64,000 bases of DNA from an uncultured Eubacteriales bacterium (GTDB lineage: Bacteria > Bacillota > Clostridia > Peptostreptococcales > Anaerovoracaceae). Below, piece after piece: positions 27,268-35,478 of this stretch (positions are counted from its first letter, which is position 1; each line of letters starts with the position of its first letter). The notes under the pieces were generated by a model, which was not told the origin of the DNA, did no database searches, and worked only from the letters and a program-made list of their open reading frames with translations. Made by a program: the position numbers and the translations under genes. Location of the stretch: the NCBI GenBank assembly GCA_902795135.1, contig CADBJW010000009.1:51730-115729 (forward strand). The letters run 5' to 3'.

Positions 27268-29781
27268 CTAATTTCTGTTCTGATTGCCTTTGACGTATCG
27301 TTTGGAACGTTTCTTGTTGACGTTCGCTTTATTATTTGCAACTGGCTTAATCGGTTCTGCTTCCGTACTTTCAATAGCAGCGTCTCCATTTTCAGCAGCA
27401 ACTTCTGCAGTTTCTACTGGTTCCGCAACCGGTTCCTTGATTGGCGTTTCTGTTTCCTTAATCGGTGTTTCGTTTACAGGAGTTTCCTTCAGATCTTCCT
27501 TCAGATTTTCTTTCTTATCGATTTTATCTTTCTTAGGGGCGCCAATGTATTTTTTCTTTTTCTTTGCTTTCTTTTCCGCTTCCTTGATCTGCTTTTGATA
27601 TTCCGAAGTCCGGGTGCTTCTGCCCAATTCATAATAAAGTGGTGAGCAGACGCAGATCGAGGAATAGGTTCCGGCGATAACACCTACCATCAGAGGGAAT
27701 ACGAATTCCCGGATGGCTTCTCCTGCCAGAATGACCATTGGCACCATGACGATGATCGTCGTAATGGATGTCATGAGGGAACGACCGAAGGTCTGTGAAA
27801 TACTCTGGTCGATGGTCTCCAGCAAAGTCCCCCTCTTCATGTATCTTATATTTTCACGTACCCGGTCAAAGATTACAATGGTATCGTTGATCGAGTAACC
27901 AACAACCGTCAGTACACCGGCAATAAACGGGTTGTTGACCGTAATGCCGAATATAGCGTAGAAGGAAATAACGATCAATACGTCATGCAAAACGCCCAGC
28001 ATGGACGCGGCGCCGAATTTCCACTGACGGAATCGGATACGAATGTAGATCATCATACATATTGCAGCGATGATGATAGCCAAAATAGCATTGTTTCGAA
28101 GTTCCTTTCCAACTGATGGACCGAAGAATTCCTGCGCCAATACATCGTCATCCGTAGTTCCGAAGGTTTCGTTGATGGAATCAATTACTTCCTCCCTCTC
28201 TGCCTTTTCCAGGGATTCAATGGTACGAATTACAATCTGTGAATTATCACTGCCGGAATAAATGATTTCCGGATTCAGATCATATTTGGAAATTGCCTTT
28301 TCCACTTCAGAAATCTTAACCTGTTTTCCCATATCCATCTGGATCATGGTGCCGCCTGTAAAGTCGATACCATAGTTCAGACCACGTACCAGACCAAAGG
28401 CCAGTCCGATGATCAGAACGCCGGCGGAAATGCAGTAAAAGATCTTTCTCTTACTCATAAACGGCAGCGTTTTTTTCAAGCTGAAGATGGCACTGTTGTC
28501 CGCTCTGACCCCGAAGAAAATCTTCTTCTGCATGCTTTCCGTCTGGGAGAACAGTTTTACATACAACTGTGTGATAACAACCGCTGTAAAGATACTTACG
28601 ATGATACTGATCATGAATGTGTAAGCAAAGCCCTTTACAGCACTCGTACCGATTTCATACAGGATAACCGCCGCGATCAGAGTTGTGATCTGGGAGTCGA
28701 CGATTGTCGTCATGGCTCTCTTGGTTCCTGTTTCCGCGGCTACGCGAACCGTCCGCCCAAGCATGATTTCCTCACGTATTCGAGAGAATATGATAACGTT
28801 GGCGTCGACGGCCATACCAATACCGACGATAATACCGGCGATTCCAGGCAGAGTCAGTACGTTACCCATGTAGGACATAATGTTCAGAATCAGTACCACG
28901 TACAAAAGCAATGCAATGTCTGCTGCCATTCCAAGACCGCGATAGACGAATATCATCAAAAGCAATATCAAAACCAAACCGATCAGTCCGGCATAGACAC
29001 TCATTTCCAAAGCTTTGTATCCGATGCTTGCAGACTGTACGGATGATGTAACTTCGTTCAGCGTAATCGGCAGCGAACCACCATTAATCTGGGCTGCCAA
29101 AAGCTGTGCTTCTTCCTGTGTGAAATCACCCGTAATAGAACACTTGCCTCCCAGAATCGGTTCATTGACATTCGGAGCAGAAATAATGTTGCCGTCCAGC
29201 ATGATAGCGATCGCACCGCTGCCGACACCATCCATGGTTGAAGTCACCTCGCCGTTAAAGGCTTTGGTTGTCGCTTCTCCGAATTTATTTGCACCTTCGC
29301 TGTCAAATCTTAAATTTACCGCATAGCCGGTGGACTGGTCGTCACGGCCTGCTTCTGCATCTTTAACGTTATCCCCTTCCAGGACAACGGTTCCGTCTGC
29401 CAGCATAAACTGCAGTTTTGCAGTCGCGCCAATCAGTTCGATGGCCTCTTCCGGGTCTTCTACTTCAGGAATCTCAACCCTTAAACGGTTTTCTCCTTCT
29501 ATTGTGATGGTCGGTTCACCCAGACCATTCGCATTAATACGGTTTTCGATAACGGTCTGGGTCTGTTCCATGACTTCCCGCAGCTCGTCATCATTCATTT
29601 TCTTAATGTCATTCTTGTCTGCTTCCATAACGACATAAACGCCGCCTTTGATATCGAGTCCCAAACTCATCCGGTCTTTGATCGATTCGATCGGGCCGAT
29701 GCCTTTTACCGTAATTAACCATCCAAAAGCAATCACAAGAACGATAAAAATAGCCAATACCTGTCGTGTTCTGTAACTCAT
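27268..29781 (-). CDS. secDF: Fused protein-export membrane protein SecDF
   Basis: 837 residues. The SecD half (about 1-420) has the leading membrane segment, LGLDIKGGVYVVMEAD and GIIVGIGMAVDANVIIFSRIREE; the SecF half (about 440-725) has GLNYGIDFTGGTMIQM and YSINDTIVIFDRVRENIR. A charged cytoplasmic tail of about 110 residues follows, rich in Lys at first and then in Glu/Thr/Pro with short repeats. SecDF pulls proteins out of SecYEG using the proton or sodium gradient. GGAGG is before the ATG. It has a promoter at 29828-29856. Confidence 0.96.
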   Translation of the reverse strand: MSYRTRQVLAIFIVLVIAFGWLITVKGIGPIESIKDRMSLGLDIKGGVYVVMEADKNDIKKMNDDELREVMEQTQTVIENRINANGLGEPTITIEGENRLRVEIPEVEDPEEAIELIGATAKLQFMLADGTVVLEGDNVKDAEAGRDDQSTGYAVNLRFDSEGANKFGEATTKAFNGEVTSTMDGVGSGAIAIMLDGNIISAPNVNEPILGGKCSITGDFTQEEAQLLAAQINGGSLPITLNEVTSSVQSASIGYKALEMSVYAGLIGLVLILLLMIFVYRGLGMAADIALLLYVVLILNIMSYMGNVLTLPGIAGIIVGIGMAVDANVIIFSRIREEIMLGRTVRVAAETGTKRAMTTIVDSQITTLIAAVILYEIGTSAVKGFAYTFMISIIVSIFTAVVITQLYVKLFSQTESMQKKIFFGVRADNSAIFSLKKTLPFMSKRKIFYCISAGVLIIGLAFGLVRGLNYGIDFTGGTMIQMDMGKQVKISEVEKAISKYDLNPEIIYSGSDNSQIVIRTIESLEKAEREEVIDSINETFGTTDDDVLAQEFFGPSVGKELRNNAILAIIIAAICMMIYIRIRFRQWKFGAASMLGVLHDVLIVISFYAIFGITVNNPFIAGVLTVVGYSINDTIVIFDRVRENIRYMKRGTLLETIDQSISQTFGRSLMTSITTIIVMVPMVILAGEAIREFVFPLMVGVIAGTYSSICVCSPLYYELGRSTRTSEYQKQIKEAEKKAKKKKKYIGAPKKDKIDKKENLKEDLKETPVNETPIKETETPIKEPVAEPVETAEVAAENGDAAIESTEAEPIKPVANNKANVNKKRSKRYVKGNQNRN

Positions 29782-29827
29782 TCTTTCCTCCGATTTGTAC
29801 AGAAATATCCATTAAATCATAATGTTA

Positions 29828-29856
29828 ATTTTACTACGATATGCGTGTCTTTGCAA
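29828..29856 (-). promoter_or_regulatory. Promoter of secDF
   Basis: TTGCAA (29856-29851) and TAAAAT (29833-29828) are 17 bp apart. The predicted start is about 40 bp upstream of the secDF ATG. The -35 box follows directly on the T-run of the yajC terminator and lies inside an alternative hairpin. Confidence 0.7.
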
Positions 29857-29896
29857 TAAAAAAGACACGCTGCAAACGAATGTTACAGGTGTCTTT
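29857..29896 (-). terminator. Terminator after yajC
   Basis: AAAGACAC (29896-29889) pairs with GTGTCTTT (29868-29861) across a 20-base loop, followed by a T-run on the minus strand. A third copy of the first arm at 29852-29843 can also pair with the second arm, so the two hairpins exclude each other. The long loop makes this a moderate call. Confidence 0.6.
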
Positions 29897-29956
29897 AAGA
29901 TCATTTGTTAAGAAGCACTTAATTGCCTTATTCTGCTTTTTCCTCTGCAGCCTCTT

Positions 29957-30008
29957 CCACTACTTCTTCGGCTTCTTCAATGCCACTACTTCTTCGGCTT
30001 CTTCAATG
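29957..30008. repeat. Perfect 26-bp tandem duplication in the yajC 3' end
   Basis: Bases 29957-29982 and 29983-30008 are identical 26-mers. Because 26 is not a multiple of three, the second copy shifts the yajC frame. Removing one copy restores a frame ending VVEEAAEEKAE with the stop at 29928. Confidence 0.95.
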
Positions 30009-30424
30009 ACAGCCTCTTCTTTTTCTTCAACCGGCTCATCCTCTACGGCCGGAGCTGCTTTCTTAAGTCTCTTTGGCTTGGACTTTCTGACTTCTTTTTC
30101 TTCTGCTTCAGCAACTTCATCATAATCGTCCATTGATCTCTCGCCGTGGCGCGGTCCTTCCTTAACTACCTTTGAAACAGACCATCTCATCATTTCAAAC
30201 TTGACCTTGTCAGCGCCAACCTGAACGACGATGGTTTCTTCCTTCGTCTTAACGACCTTTGCGCAAATGCCTCCAATCGTTACGATTTCGTCACCGACCT
30301 GAATGCCAGCTCTCATTGCGTTCGTTTCTTTTTCTCTCTTCTTCTGTGGTCTGATCATCAGGAAATACATTACGATCAGTAACAGAACCAGAATACCGAT
30401 CGACATCATTGAACTTCCGCCCAT
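29960..30424 (-). CDS. yajC: Preprotein translocase subunit YajC, C-terminal tail frameshifted
   Basis: 154 residues. One N-terminal membrane segment (MMSIGILVLLLIVMYFLMIRP), then the YajC core QKKREKETNAMRAGIQVGDEIVTIGGICAKVV, then a charged tail. YajC assists SecDF and YidC, and secDF is the next gene. AGGAGG precedes the ATG. The last eight residues (ALKKPKK and stop) are produced by the 26-bp duplication; the frame without it would give a Glu-rich end. The core is intact, so the protein is probably active with an altered tail. It may share a transcript with the tRNA-Leu gene upstream. Confidence 0.92.
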   Translation of the reverse strand: MGGSSMMSIGILVLLLIVMYFLMIRPQKKREKETNAMRAGIQVGDEIVTIGGICAKVVKTKEETIVVQVGADKVKFEMMRWSVSKVVKEGPRHGERSMDDYDEVAEAEEKEVRKSKPKRLKKAAPAVEDEPVEEKEEAVIEEAEEVVALKKPKK

Positions 30425-30468
30425 AACTATAGATCCTCCTTATTTCAAATGATTTCTTTCATAAAAAT

Positions 30469-30554
30469 GGTGCCGGCTGTGGGGGTCGAACCCACACGGT
30501 GTTGCCACCACGGGATTTTGAGTCCCGCACGTCTGCCAATTCCATCAAGCCGGC
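30469..30554 (-). tRNA. tRNA-Leu (anticodon CAA)
   Basis: 86 nt including an encoded CCA. Acceptor ends GCCGGCT and AGCCGGC pair, the D arm carries GGCAGAC, a long variable arm (TGGTGGCAACACC) marks a class II tRNA, and the T loop is GTTCGACCC. The anticodon stem CGGGA/TCCCG holds loop CTCAAAA, giving CAA for UUG codons. No terminator is seen between it and yajC. Confidence 0.97.
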
Positions 30555-30565
30555 GTAACGAAGAA

Positions 30566-30594
30566 ATTATAACATTAGACTGTCACTATTTCAA
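30566..30594 (-). promoter_or_regulatory. Promoter of tRNA-Leu (CAA)
   Basis: TTGAAA (30594-30589), 17 bp, TATAAT (30571-30566), with TG one base before the -10. It overlaps the last codons of the RND gene. The predicted start near 30559 leaves a leader of only about 5 nt before the tRNA. Confidence 0.8.
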
Positions 30595-33500
30595 GCTCTT
30601 CGTCTTCGATTTTTTCCATATGTTTACGTGAAAAACGATTATACATAATCGGAACAATAAACAACGTCGTAACGGTTGCGTAAATAAATCCGCCTACACA
30701 CGCGATGGCAACCGGCTGAACCATTTCCGCTCCGGTACCCAGACCAATTGCCAGCGGCAGCAGCCCCAGTATGGTTGTTGCAGCAGTCATGATAATCGGT
30801 CTCATTCGAACCGCTCCGGCCTGAATAATGGCTTCCCGTTTTTCCATTCCTTCCAGACGGAACCGGTTAATACAATCAACCAGTACGATACCGTTATTAA
30901 CAATGATTCCCATCAACATGACAAATCCCATCATGGATACAATACTGAGCACCTGGTTCGTAATAAGCAGCGCAAGCATACCACCTGTAAAGGCCAGCGG
31001 AACGGTAAAGATAATGATAAATGGCGACCGCATGGACTGGAACTGGGCAACCATGATCAGATACACAAGCAGGAATCCAACGGCCAACATCAAAAGCATT
31101 TGCTTCATGGCTTTCATGATTTCCTCATTCTGTCCGCCGTAATCCACTTCAATTTCCGGTGGAACAAGACGGTCTTCATTTAAGGCACGCCGGATGCTGG
31201 AGGTCACTTTCGTAACGTTGTATCCATCTTTAAGGCTTGCTGTAACCGTGTAGGATCGTTTCTGGTCGGTATGGTCGATCTGTTTCAGCGTATAGTCATC
31301 CAAAACGTCTGCAATCTTGGTCAAACGGACTTTGTCCTTGCTCCCATCTTTCTTGTCGATGTGCAGAACCAGAGCCTCCAGCTCTTTGCGGGTAAGCTCA
31401 TCTTTTGAGGAATGTCCGATGCTGACATCGATGGTTTTGCCGTCTTTCGTAATGGTGGTGGCATCCTTATCTTTGGACAGACGGTCCGCAATTTGCTGAT
31501 AAACCTGGGCAACCGTCAATCCGTATTTCATGGCCTCATTTTTATCGACGGATACATGCAGTTCTTTGGTACTATTGTCCTTGATATCAGAGATCTGTTC
31601 CATGGACCCCATACTGCGCATCTTGTCTTCAACGCTGATGGCCGTAGTACGAAGCTCATCCAAATCGTCTCCATACAGGGTAATGCTGATTTCTGATTGT
31701 CCCATCATGGTAGACATGTCTGTATCGGCAGATGTGGTGATTTCGCAATTGTATTTTTTCGCAAAAGCATCCATCTTCTTTTTGATGAGAGCTCCCTGCT
31801 CCGCCTTATCCTCGTCAAGAACGATGTACATGGTCGTCTGCGTGTAGTCGTTTTCGACAGCAGAAGCACCCAAAACTCCCATCGTTTCGGAAGACAACAT
31901 GGCGCCAACCGTCTGCACACCGTCCACTTTTCGAATCTCATTTGCGATGGCATCATTGACCCGCGCCGTTTCTTTTAACTCCGTATTTTCCGGCATTTGA
32001 ATGGTCGCCGAAATCTGCGGCGTGCTCATGGCAGGCATAAACTCAAATCCCTTCACCAAAAGCAATGCTCCCGATGCCAATAGCAATACAAAAGCTCCGG
32101 CTACGACCAACTTGCCGTGGTCGAGGGCTTTGTTTACGAGGCCTTTGTACCGGCTGATCACTCTACCGTTCTGACTGAGAATCGTCTTCTTTGGTGTGTT
32201 CTTCATCAGGCCCTTGGACATGGCAGGTACCAAAGTCAACGCGATGATCAGACTTGCCAGTAAGGAGTATGTGACGGTCAGAGCTAGATCCGTAAAGATG
32301 TCTTTGGTCATGCCATCGACAAATACGATTGGAGCAAATACGCAAATCGTGGTCAGCGTAGATGCCGTAATGGCGCCTGCAACCTGAGATGCTCCAGAGA
32401 CTGCAGCCTGTACCACACTGTACCCCAGGGACCGCAATCGATAGGTATTCTCGATGACTACAATGGAGTTATCCACCAACATACCAATTCCTATGGCAAG
32501 CCCTGACAGAGAAATCATATTCAGAGTGACGCCCGAAAAATACATGAGTGCCAATGCGAATATTACACTCATCGGGATGCTGACGGCAGTAATGATCGTC
32601 GGGCGGATATCCCGCAGGAAAAACAGCAGGATCAGAATGGCCAAAATGGCGCCAAGCAGCAGATTCTGCAATACCGACTTGATGACCACATGAATGTATT
32701 CGCCCTGATCCATGAGGGTCGTGAATTTGAGGCCGCTGTGTTTCTTTTCCAATTCACGGAATTTATCCTGCACGTTATCGGATACGGTGGCCGTCGCATA
32801 AGTGGACTGTTTTGTAAAACTGAGCAATACTCCGTTGTCACCGTCAATACGGGCATAGGTATCGGAATCATCCGCAATATACGTTACGCTTCCAATGTCA
32901 TAGAGCCGAATCGGATCCACCCCTTCGATGTCCATATCGAAGAGAATCAGATTTCGAATTTCACTTTCGTCTTTGATTTTATCGCCAACGCTGACCAGCA
33001 GCGTGGCTTCATCATCGGTAACATAGCCGGCCGGCATGGAAAAATTCTGCGCATTCAATACTGCGGAAACGTTTTCCATAGTTAAAACGCCCGTCATATC
33101 TGCGCTGTCAATGGCCGCCTGTTTCGAGCCTTCCAGTTCGGACAGAGATTGCTGCAGTTGGCTAACAACCGAATCCAGCGTACTTTCTGAAGCAGCCAAA
33201 TCGGCATACCCGGTTCCCAGGGTAAAGGAATCCGCATTGTTATCTTTCATCTGTTTCAGAGCATCGTCCACAGCAGCCAGCTGCCCATCGAGAGTCTGAA
33301 GCGCAGATTCCAATTCTACGATGTTGGCTTCCAGGTCTTCCGGCGTAAATCCGGAATCCGCAAGCATTTGTTCATAATAGGCAATCAGCTCCGGGTTCTT
33401 GGAGTCGACTGCTTGCGAATACCCTTCCATCAAAGCTTTTGCTTGGGCGTACTGTTCTTCCGTCGTTTCTTTGGCCTTTTCCAATTCTTGTTTGGAATCT

Positions 33501-34234
33501 TTCAGTTGCTCATACGTCGTTCCGAGTTTCGAAAGATTTTTCTTGCCTTTCTCGATTTTTTTCTTACCGCTTTTTGCTTTGGAAATCCCACTCTTAATCT
33601 TGTTTTCGCCTTTGTTGTATTCCCGTTCAATAGCAGCGGAAATTTCTTCATTGACCTGGTCAATTTTTTCCTGTGACAAGACGATGCGCATGCCATCATC
33701 AACCATGCCCATGGAAGTGACCGAAGCAACACCCGTAATTCCTTTTAACTTGGTTTCGAGATTCTCTCTGGTAAAATCAGAAACGTCCGCGTTGGACATA
33801 TCTTTCATAGAAACGGCAGCCACCGTGACCGGCATCATGTTCATATCGATTTTCATGACAAGAGGCGTGCCGGCGCTTTCCGGCAGATTCCCCTTGATTT
33901 GATCGATTTTGTCGCGGATATCTACCGATGCGGCATCCATGTTTACATCATCGGTAAACTCCAATGCCACCATAGAATAATTGTCATAAGAATAAGATGT
34001 TACGTTTTTGATATTGTTCAGCGTCGCCAGCTGTTCTTCCATAGGATCCGTAATTTGTTTTTCCGCTTCCTCTGCAGTCGCCCCAGGATAGGTTGTCATA
34101 ACCATCGCGTAGGGCGTGTCAATTTCCGGAAACAGATCCGGTGTCATTTTATATACTGCAACGAATCCAAAAACAGCGACGATAATCGCTGCAACAAATA
34201 CAGTAAAAGGTTTCTTTACACTAAATTTTGGCAT
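30575..34234 (-). CDS. RND superfamily efflux pump (AcrB/SwrC type) with coiled-coil insertion
   Basis: 1219 residues. N-terminal membrane segment (about 11-31) and the AcrB-like porter start PDLFPEIDTPYAMVMTTYPGATAEEAEKQ; two six-helix membrane blocks (about 510-690 and 1030-1205) with GMLVDNSIVVIENTYRLR and MGIIVNNGIVLVDCINRFR, matching the proton-relay helices. Between about 200 and 380 the first porter lobe holds a Lys-rich then Glu-rich stretch predicted to be coiled coil, longer than in classic AcrB. No membrane-fusion protein gene is nearby. It starts inside the end of the DNA methyltransferase gene (14-bp overlap). Substrate unknown; drugs, lipids or peptides are possible. Confidence 0.9.
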   Translation of the reverse strand: MPKFSVKKPFTVFVAAIIVAVFGFVAVYKMTPDLFPEIDTPYAMVMTTYPGATAEEAEKQITDPMEEQLATLNNIKNVTSYSYDNYSMVALEFTDDVNMDAASVDIRDKIDQIKGNLPESAGTPLVMKIDMNMMPVTVAAVSMKDMSNADVSDFTRENLETKLKGITGVASVTSMGMVDDGMRIVLSQEKIDQVNEEISAAIEREYNKGENKIKSGISKAKSGKKKIEKGKKNLSKLGTTYEQLKDSKQELEKAKETTEEQYAQAKALMEGYSQAVDSKNPELIAYYEQMLADSGFTPEDLEANIVELESALQTLDGQLAAVDDALKQMKDNNADSFTLGTGYADLAASESTLDSVVSQLQQSLSELEGSKQAAIDSADMTGVLTMENVSAVLNAQNFSMPAGYVTDDEATLLVSVGDKIKDESEIRNLILFDMDIEGVDPIRLYDIGSVTYIADDSDTYARIDGDNGVLLSFTKQSTYATATVSDNVQDKFRELEKKHSGLKFTTLMDQGEYIHVVIKSVLQNLLLGAILAILILLFFLRDIRPTIITAVSIPMSVIFALALMYFSGVTLNMISLSGLAIGIGMLVDNSIVVIENTYRLRSLGYSVVQAAVSGASQVAGAITASTLTTICVFAPIVFVDGMTKDIFTDLALTVTYSLLASLIIALTLVPAMSKGLMKNTPKKTILSQNGRVISRYKGLVNKALDHGKLVVAGAFVLLLASGALLLVKGFEFMPAMSTPQISATIQMPENTELKETARVNDAIANEIRKVDGVQTVGAMLSSETMGVLGASAVENDYTQTTMYIVLDEDKAEQGALIKKKMDAFAKKYNCEITTSADTDMSTMMGQSEISITLYGDDLDELRTTAISVEDKMRSMGSMEQISDIKDNSTKELHVSVDKNEAMKYGLTVAQVYQQIADRLSKDKDATTITKDGKTIDVSIGHSSKDELTRKELEALVLHIDKKDGSKDKVRLTKIADVLDDYTLKQIDHTDQKRSYTVTASLKDGYNVTKVTSSIRRALNEDRLVPPEIEVDYGGQNEEIMKAMKQMLLMLAVGFLLVYLIMVAQFQSMRSPFIIIFTVPLAFTGGMLALLITNQVLSIVSMMGFVMLMGIIVNNGIVLVDCINRFRLEGMEKREAIIQAGAVRMRPIIMTAATTILGLLPLAIGLGTGAEMVQPVAIACVGGFIYATVTTLFIVPIMYNRFSRKHMEKIEDEELEIVTV

Positions 34235-35162
34235 TTACGTTTCTCTCCCAAAAAACATTGTCTTCGTACCCCTGGATACCCTTATCGGTATCGGCCATTT
34301 CGAGTCTTTGTTCAGCAAAAATACAATATCGTTCATCCCGTTCGATGCCTAGATACTGTCTCCCCAATTTTTTTGCTGTCACACTCGTTGTTCCAGACCC
34401 TAAAAACGGATCAAAAACCACATCACCTTCGTTGGAACTCGCCAGAATCAGTTTCGCAATGAGCTTCTCCGGCTTTTGGGCAGGATGGGTGGTATTTTCT
34501 TTCATGGACCAAAATGGAACGGTCAAATCATCCCAGAAATTCGATGGGCATGTATCGCGAAACTTCCCTTCTTTGTTCTCGATCCAGTCCTTTGGTTTTC
34601 CTTCTATTTTGTAAGGCGCGATGACTCTCCGCCTTAATTTTACGTCATCTAAATTGAATGTATATTGATCAGAAACAGTAGCGAACCAGATGTCCTCCAT
34701 GCTGTTCTTCCAGTTCGTCTTTGCACCTCTTCCCTTCTCACGCTGCCATGTGATCCGGTTCCGAACAATAAAATAGTCGCTCAGCAAATTGCCGATAATC
34801 AAACTGCTTTGCCAGTCGCAGCAAACATAAATGGACCCGGTATCTTTTAGCAGCGGTCGGAGACCACGCATCCACTGGCGCGTATACTCTGCGTAAGCTG
34901 CTTGTGTCATCTTGCCAAAGTACCGGCCGTTATAATCCTTGCCTAAATTGTAAGGCGGGTCCACAATTGCCAGATCCGCAAAAGCCTTAGGCAACGTCTC
35001 CATCACCTGAAAGCTATCGCCGTTGATGGTCCTGTCCAAAGGCGCAGTGTCCATCCTGCCGGTTGCTTCTGTCAAGTCCTTGCCTTTGATGCACCGGTTT
35101 AGATATTCTACGCCTTCACTGATATCCGTATCGATTGTCTTGTTTCTGCTGGACTTACTCAT
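34221..35162 (-). CDS. Solitary DNA methyltransferase (N6-adenine/N4-cytosine, beta-class order)
   Basis: 313 residues. Motif IV is DPPYNL at 68-73; the SAM motif FLGSGTT comes late, at 253-259, preceded by HPAQKPEKL (motif X). The target-recognition part (about 100-235) lies between, which is the beta-class order. DPPY favours N6-adenine. No restriction endonuclease or specificity gene adjoins it, so it is probably an orphan that modifies DNA for regulation or protection. No ribosome binding site precedes ATG 35162; the -10 box is 6 bp upstream (see promoter). The downstream RND pump is translationally coupled. Confidence 0.88.
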   Translation of the reverse strand: MSKSSRNKTIDTDISEGVEYLNRCIKGKDLTEATGRMDTAPLDRTINGDSFQVMETLPKAFADLAIVDPPYNLGKDYNGRYFGKMTQAAYAEYTRQWMRGLRPLLKDTGSIYVCCDWQSSLIIGNLLSDYFIVRNRITWQREKGRGAKTNWKNSMEDIWFATVSDQYTFNLDDVKLRRRVIAPYKIEGKPKDWIENKEGKFRDTCPSNFWDDLTVPFWSMKENTTHPAQKPEKLIAKLILASSNEGDVVFDPFLGSGTTSVTAKKLGRQYLGIERDERYCIFAEQRLEMADTDKGIQGYEDNVFWERNVNAKI

Positions 35163-35168
35163 GTTGTC

Positions 35169-35197
35169 ATTATACGTATTTTAGTGAAGTAAAGCAA
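35169..35197 (-). promoter_or_regulatory. Promoter of the DNA methyltransferase, predicting a leaderless mRNA
   Basis: TTGCTT (35197-35192), 17 bp, TATAAT (35174-35169), then six bases and the ATG. With standard spacing the first transcribed base is the A of the start codon at 35162, and no Shine-Dalgarno sequence exists. An internal ATG at codon 37 exists but its GGCAGG touches the codon. Confidence 0.65.
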
Positions 35198-35211
35198 CTG
35201 AATTAGGATAG

Positions 35212-35242
35212 AAAAAAGACCTCTCAATAAATATGAAAGGTC
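35212..35242 (-). terminator. Terminator after tRNA-Leu (GAG)
   Basis: GACCTTTC pairs with GAGAGGTC (one G-U) around a 9-base loop and runs into six T on the minus strand. It lies 14 bp after the tRNA 3' end and closes a monocistronic tRNA unit. Confidence 0.85.
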
Positions 35243-35255
35243 CCTCCTCAACAAA

Positions 35256-35338
35256 TGGTGCGGCCTGCCGGACTTGAACCGGCACGGTCTCCCACACGCC
35301 CCTCAAACGTGCGCGTCTGCCTATTCCGCCAAGGCCGC
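35256..35338 (-). tRNA. tRNA-Leu (anticodon GAG)
   Basis: 83 nt including encoded CCA. Acceptor strands GCGGCCT and AGGCCGC pair; D arm has AATAGGCAGAC; a long variable arm shows class II; T loop is GTTCAAGTC. The anticodon stem CACGT/GCGTG encloses TTGAGGG, giving GAG for CUC and CUU leucine codons. Confidence 0.96.
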
Positions 35339-35342
35339 ATAT

Positions 35343-35367
35343 AAAGTGCCTGTCTTGCAGGCACTTT
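35343..35367 (-). other. Hairpin at the 5' end of the tRNA-Leu (GAG) precursor
   Basis: A 10-bp perfect inverted repeat (AAAGTGCCTG with CAGGCACTTT) around a 5-base loop lies between the promoter and the tRNA. The predicted start site at 35364 falls in its first arm, so the precursor would begin with GTGCCTG paired to CAGGCAC. It could protect or pause the 5' end. A plus-strand terminator role is unlikely since no gene ends upstream. Confidence 0.6.
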
Positions 35368-35370
35368 TAT

Positions 35371-35399
35371 ATTTTAGAGTCTCTGCTCACTTTTGTCAA
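35371..35399 (-). promoter_or_regulatory. Promoter of tRNA-Leu (GAG)
   Basis: TTGACA (35399-35394), 17 bp, TAAAAT (35376-35371). The -35 is a perfect consensus. It is the only promoter seen on this strand before the tRNA. Confidence 0.85.
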
Positions 35400-35478
35400 C
35401 AACAATCTTAACATTTGTAAATTCACTCTTTCTTCACAATGTATTATTATAATGCCGTAAGAAATGGAGGGAAATACT

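Noticed and set aside
35343-35367. Plus-strand terminator
   Set aside because: No plus-strand gene ends upstream of it; its position at a minus-strand promoter start point explains it better as a 5' hairpin.
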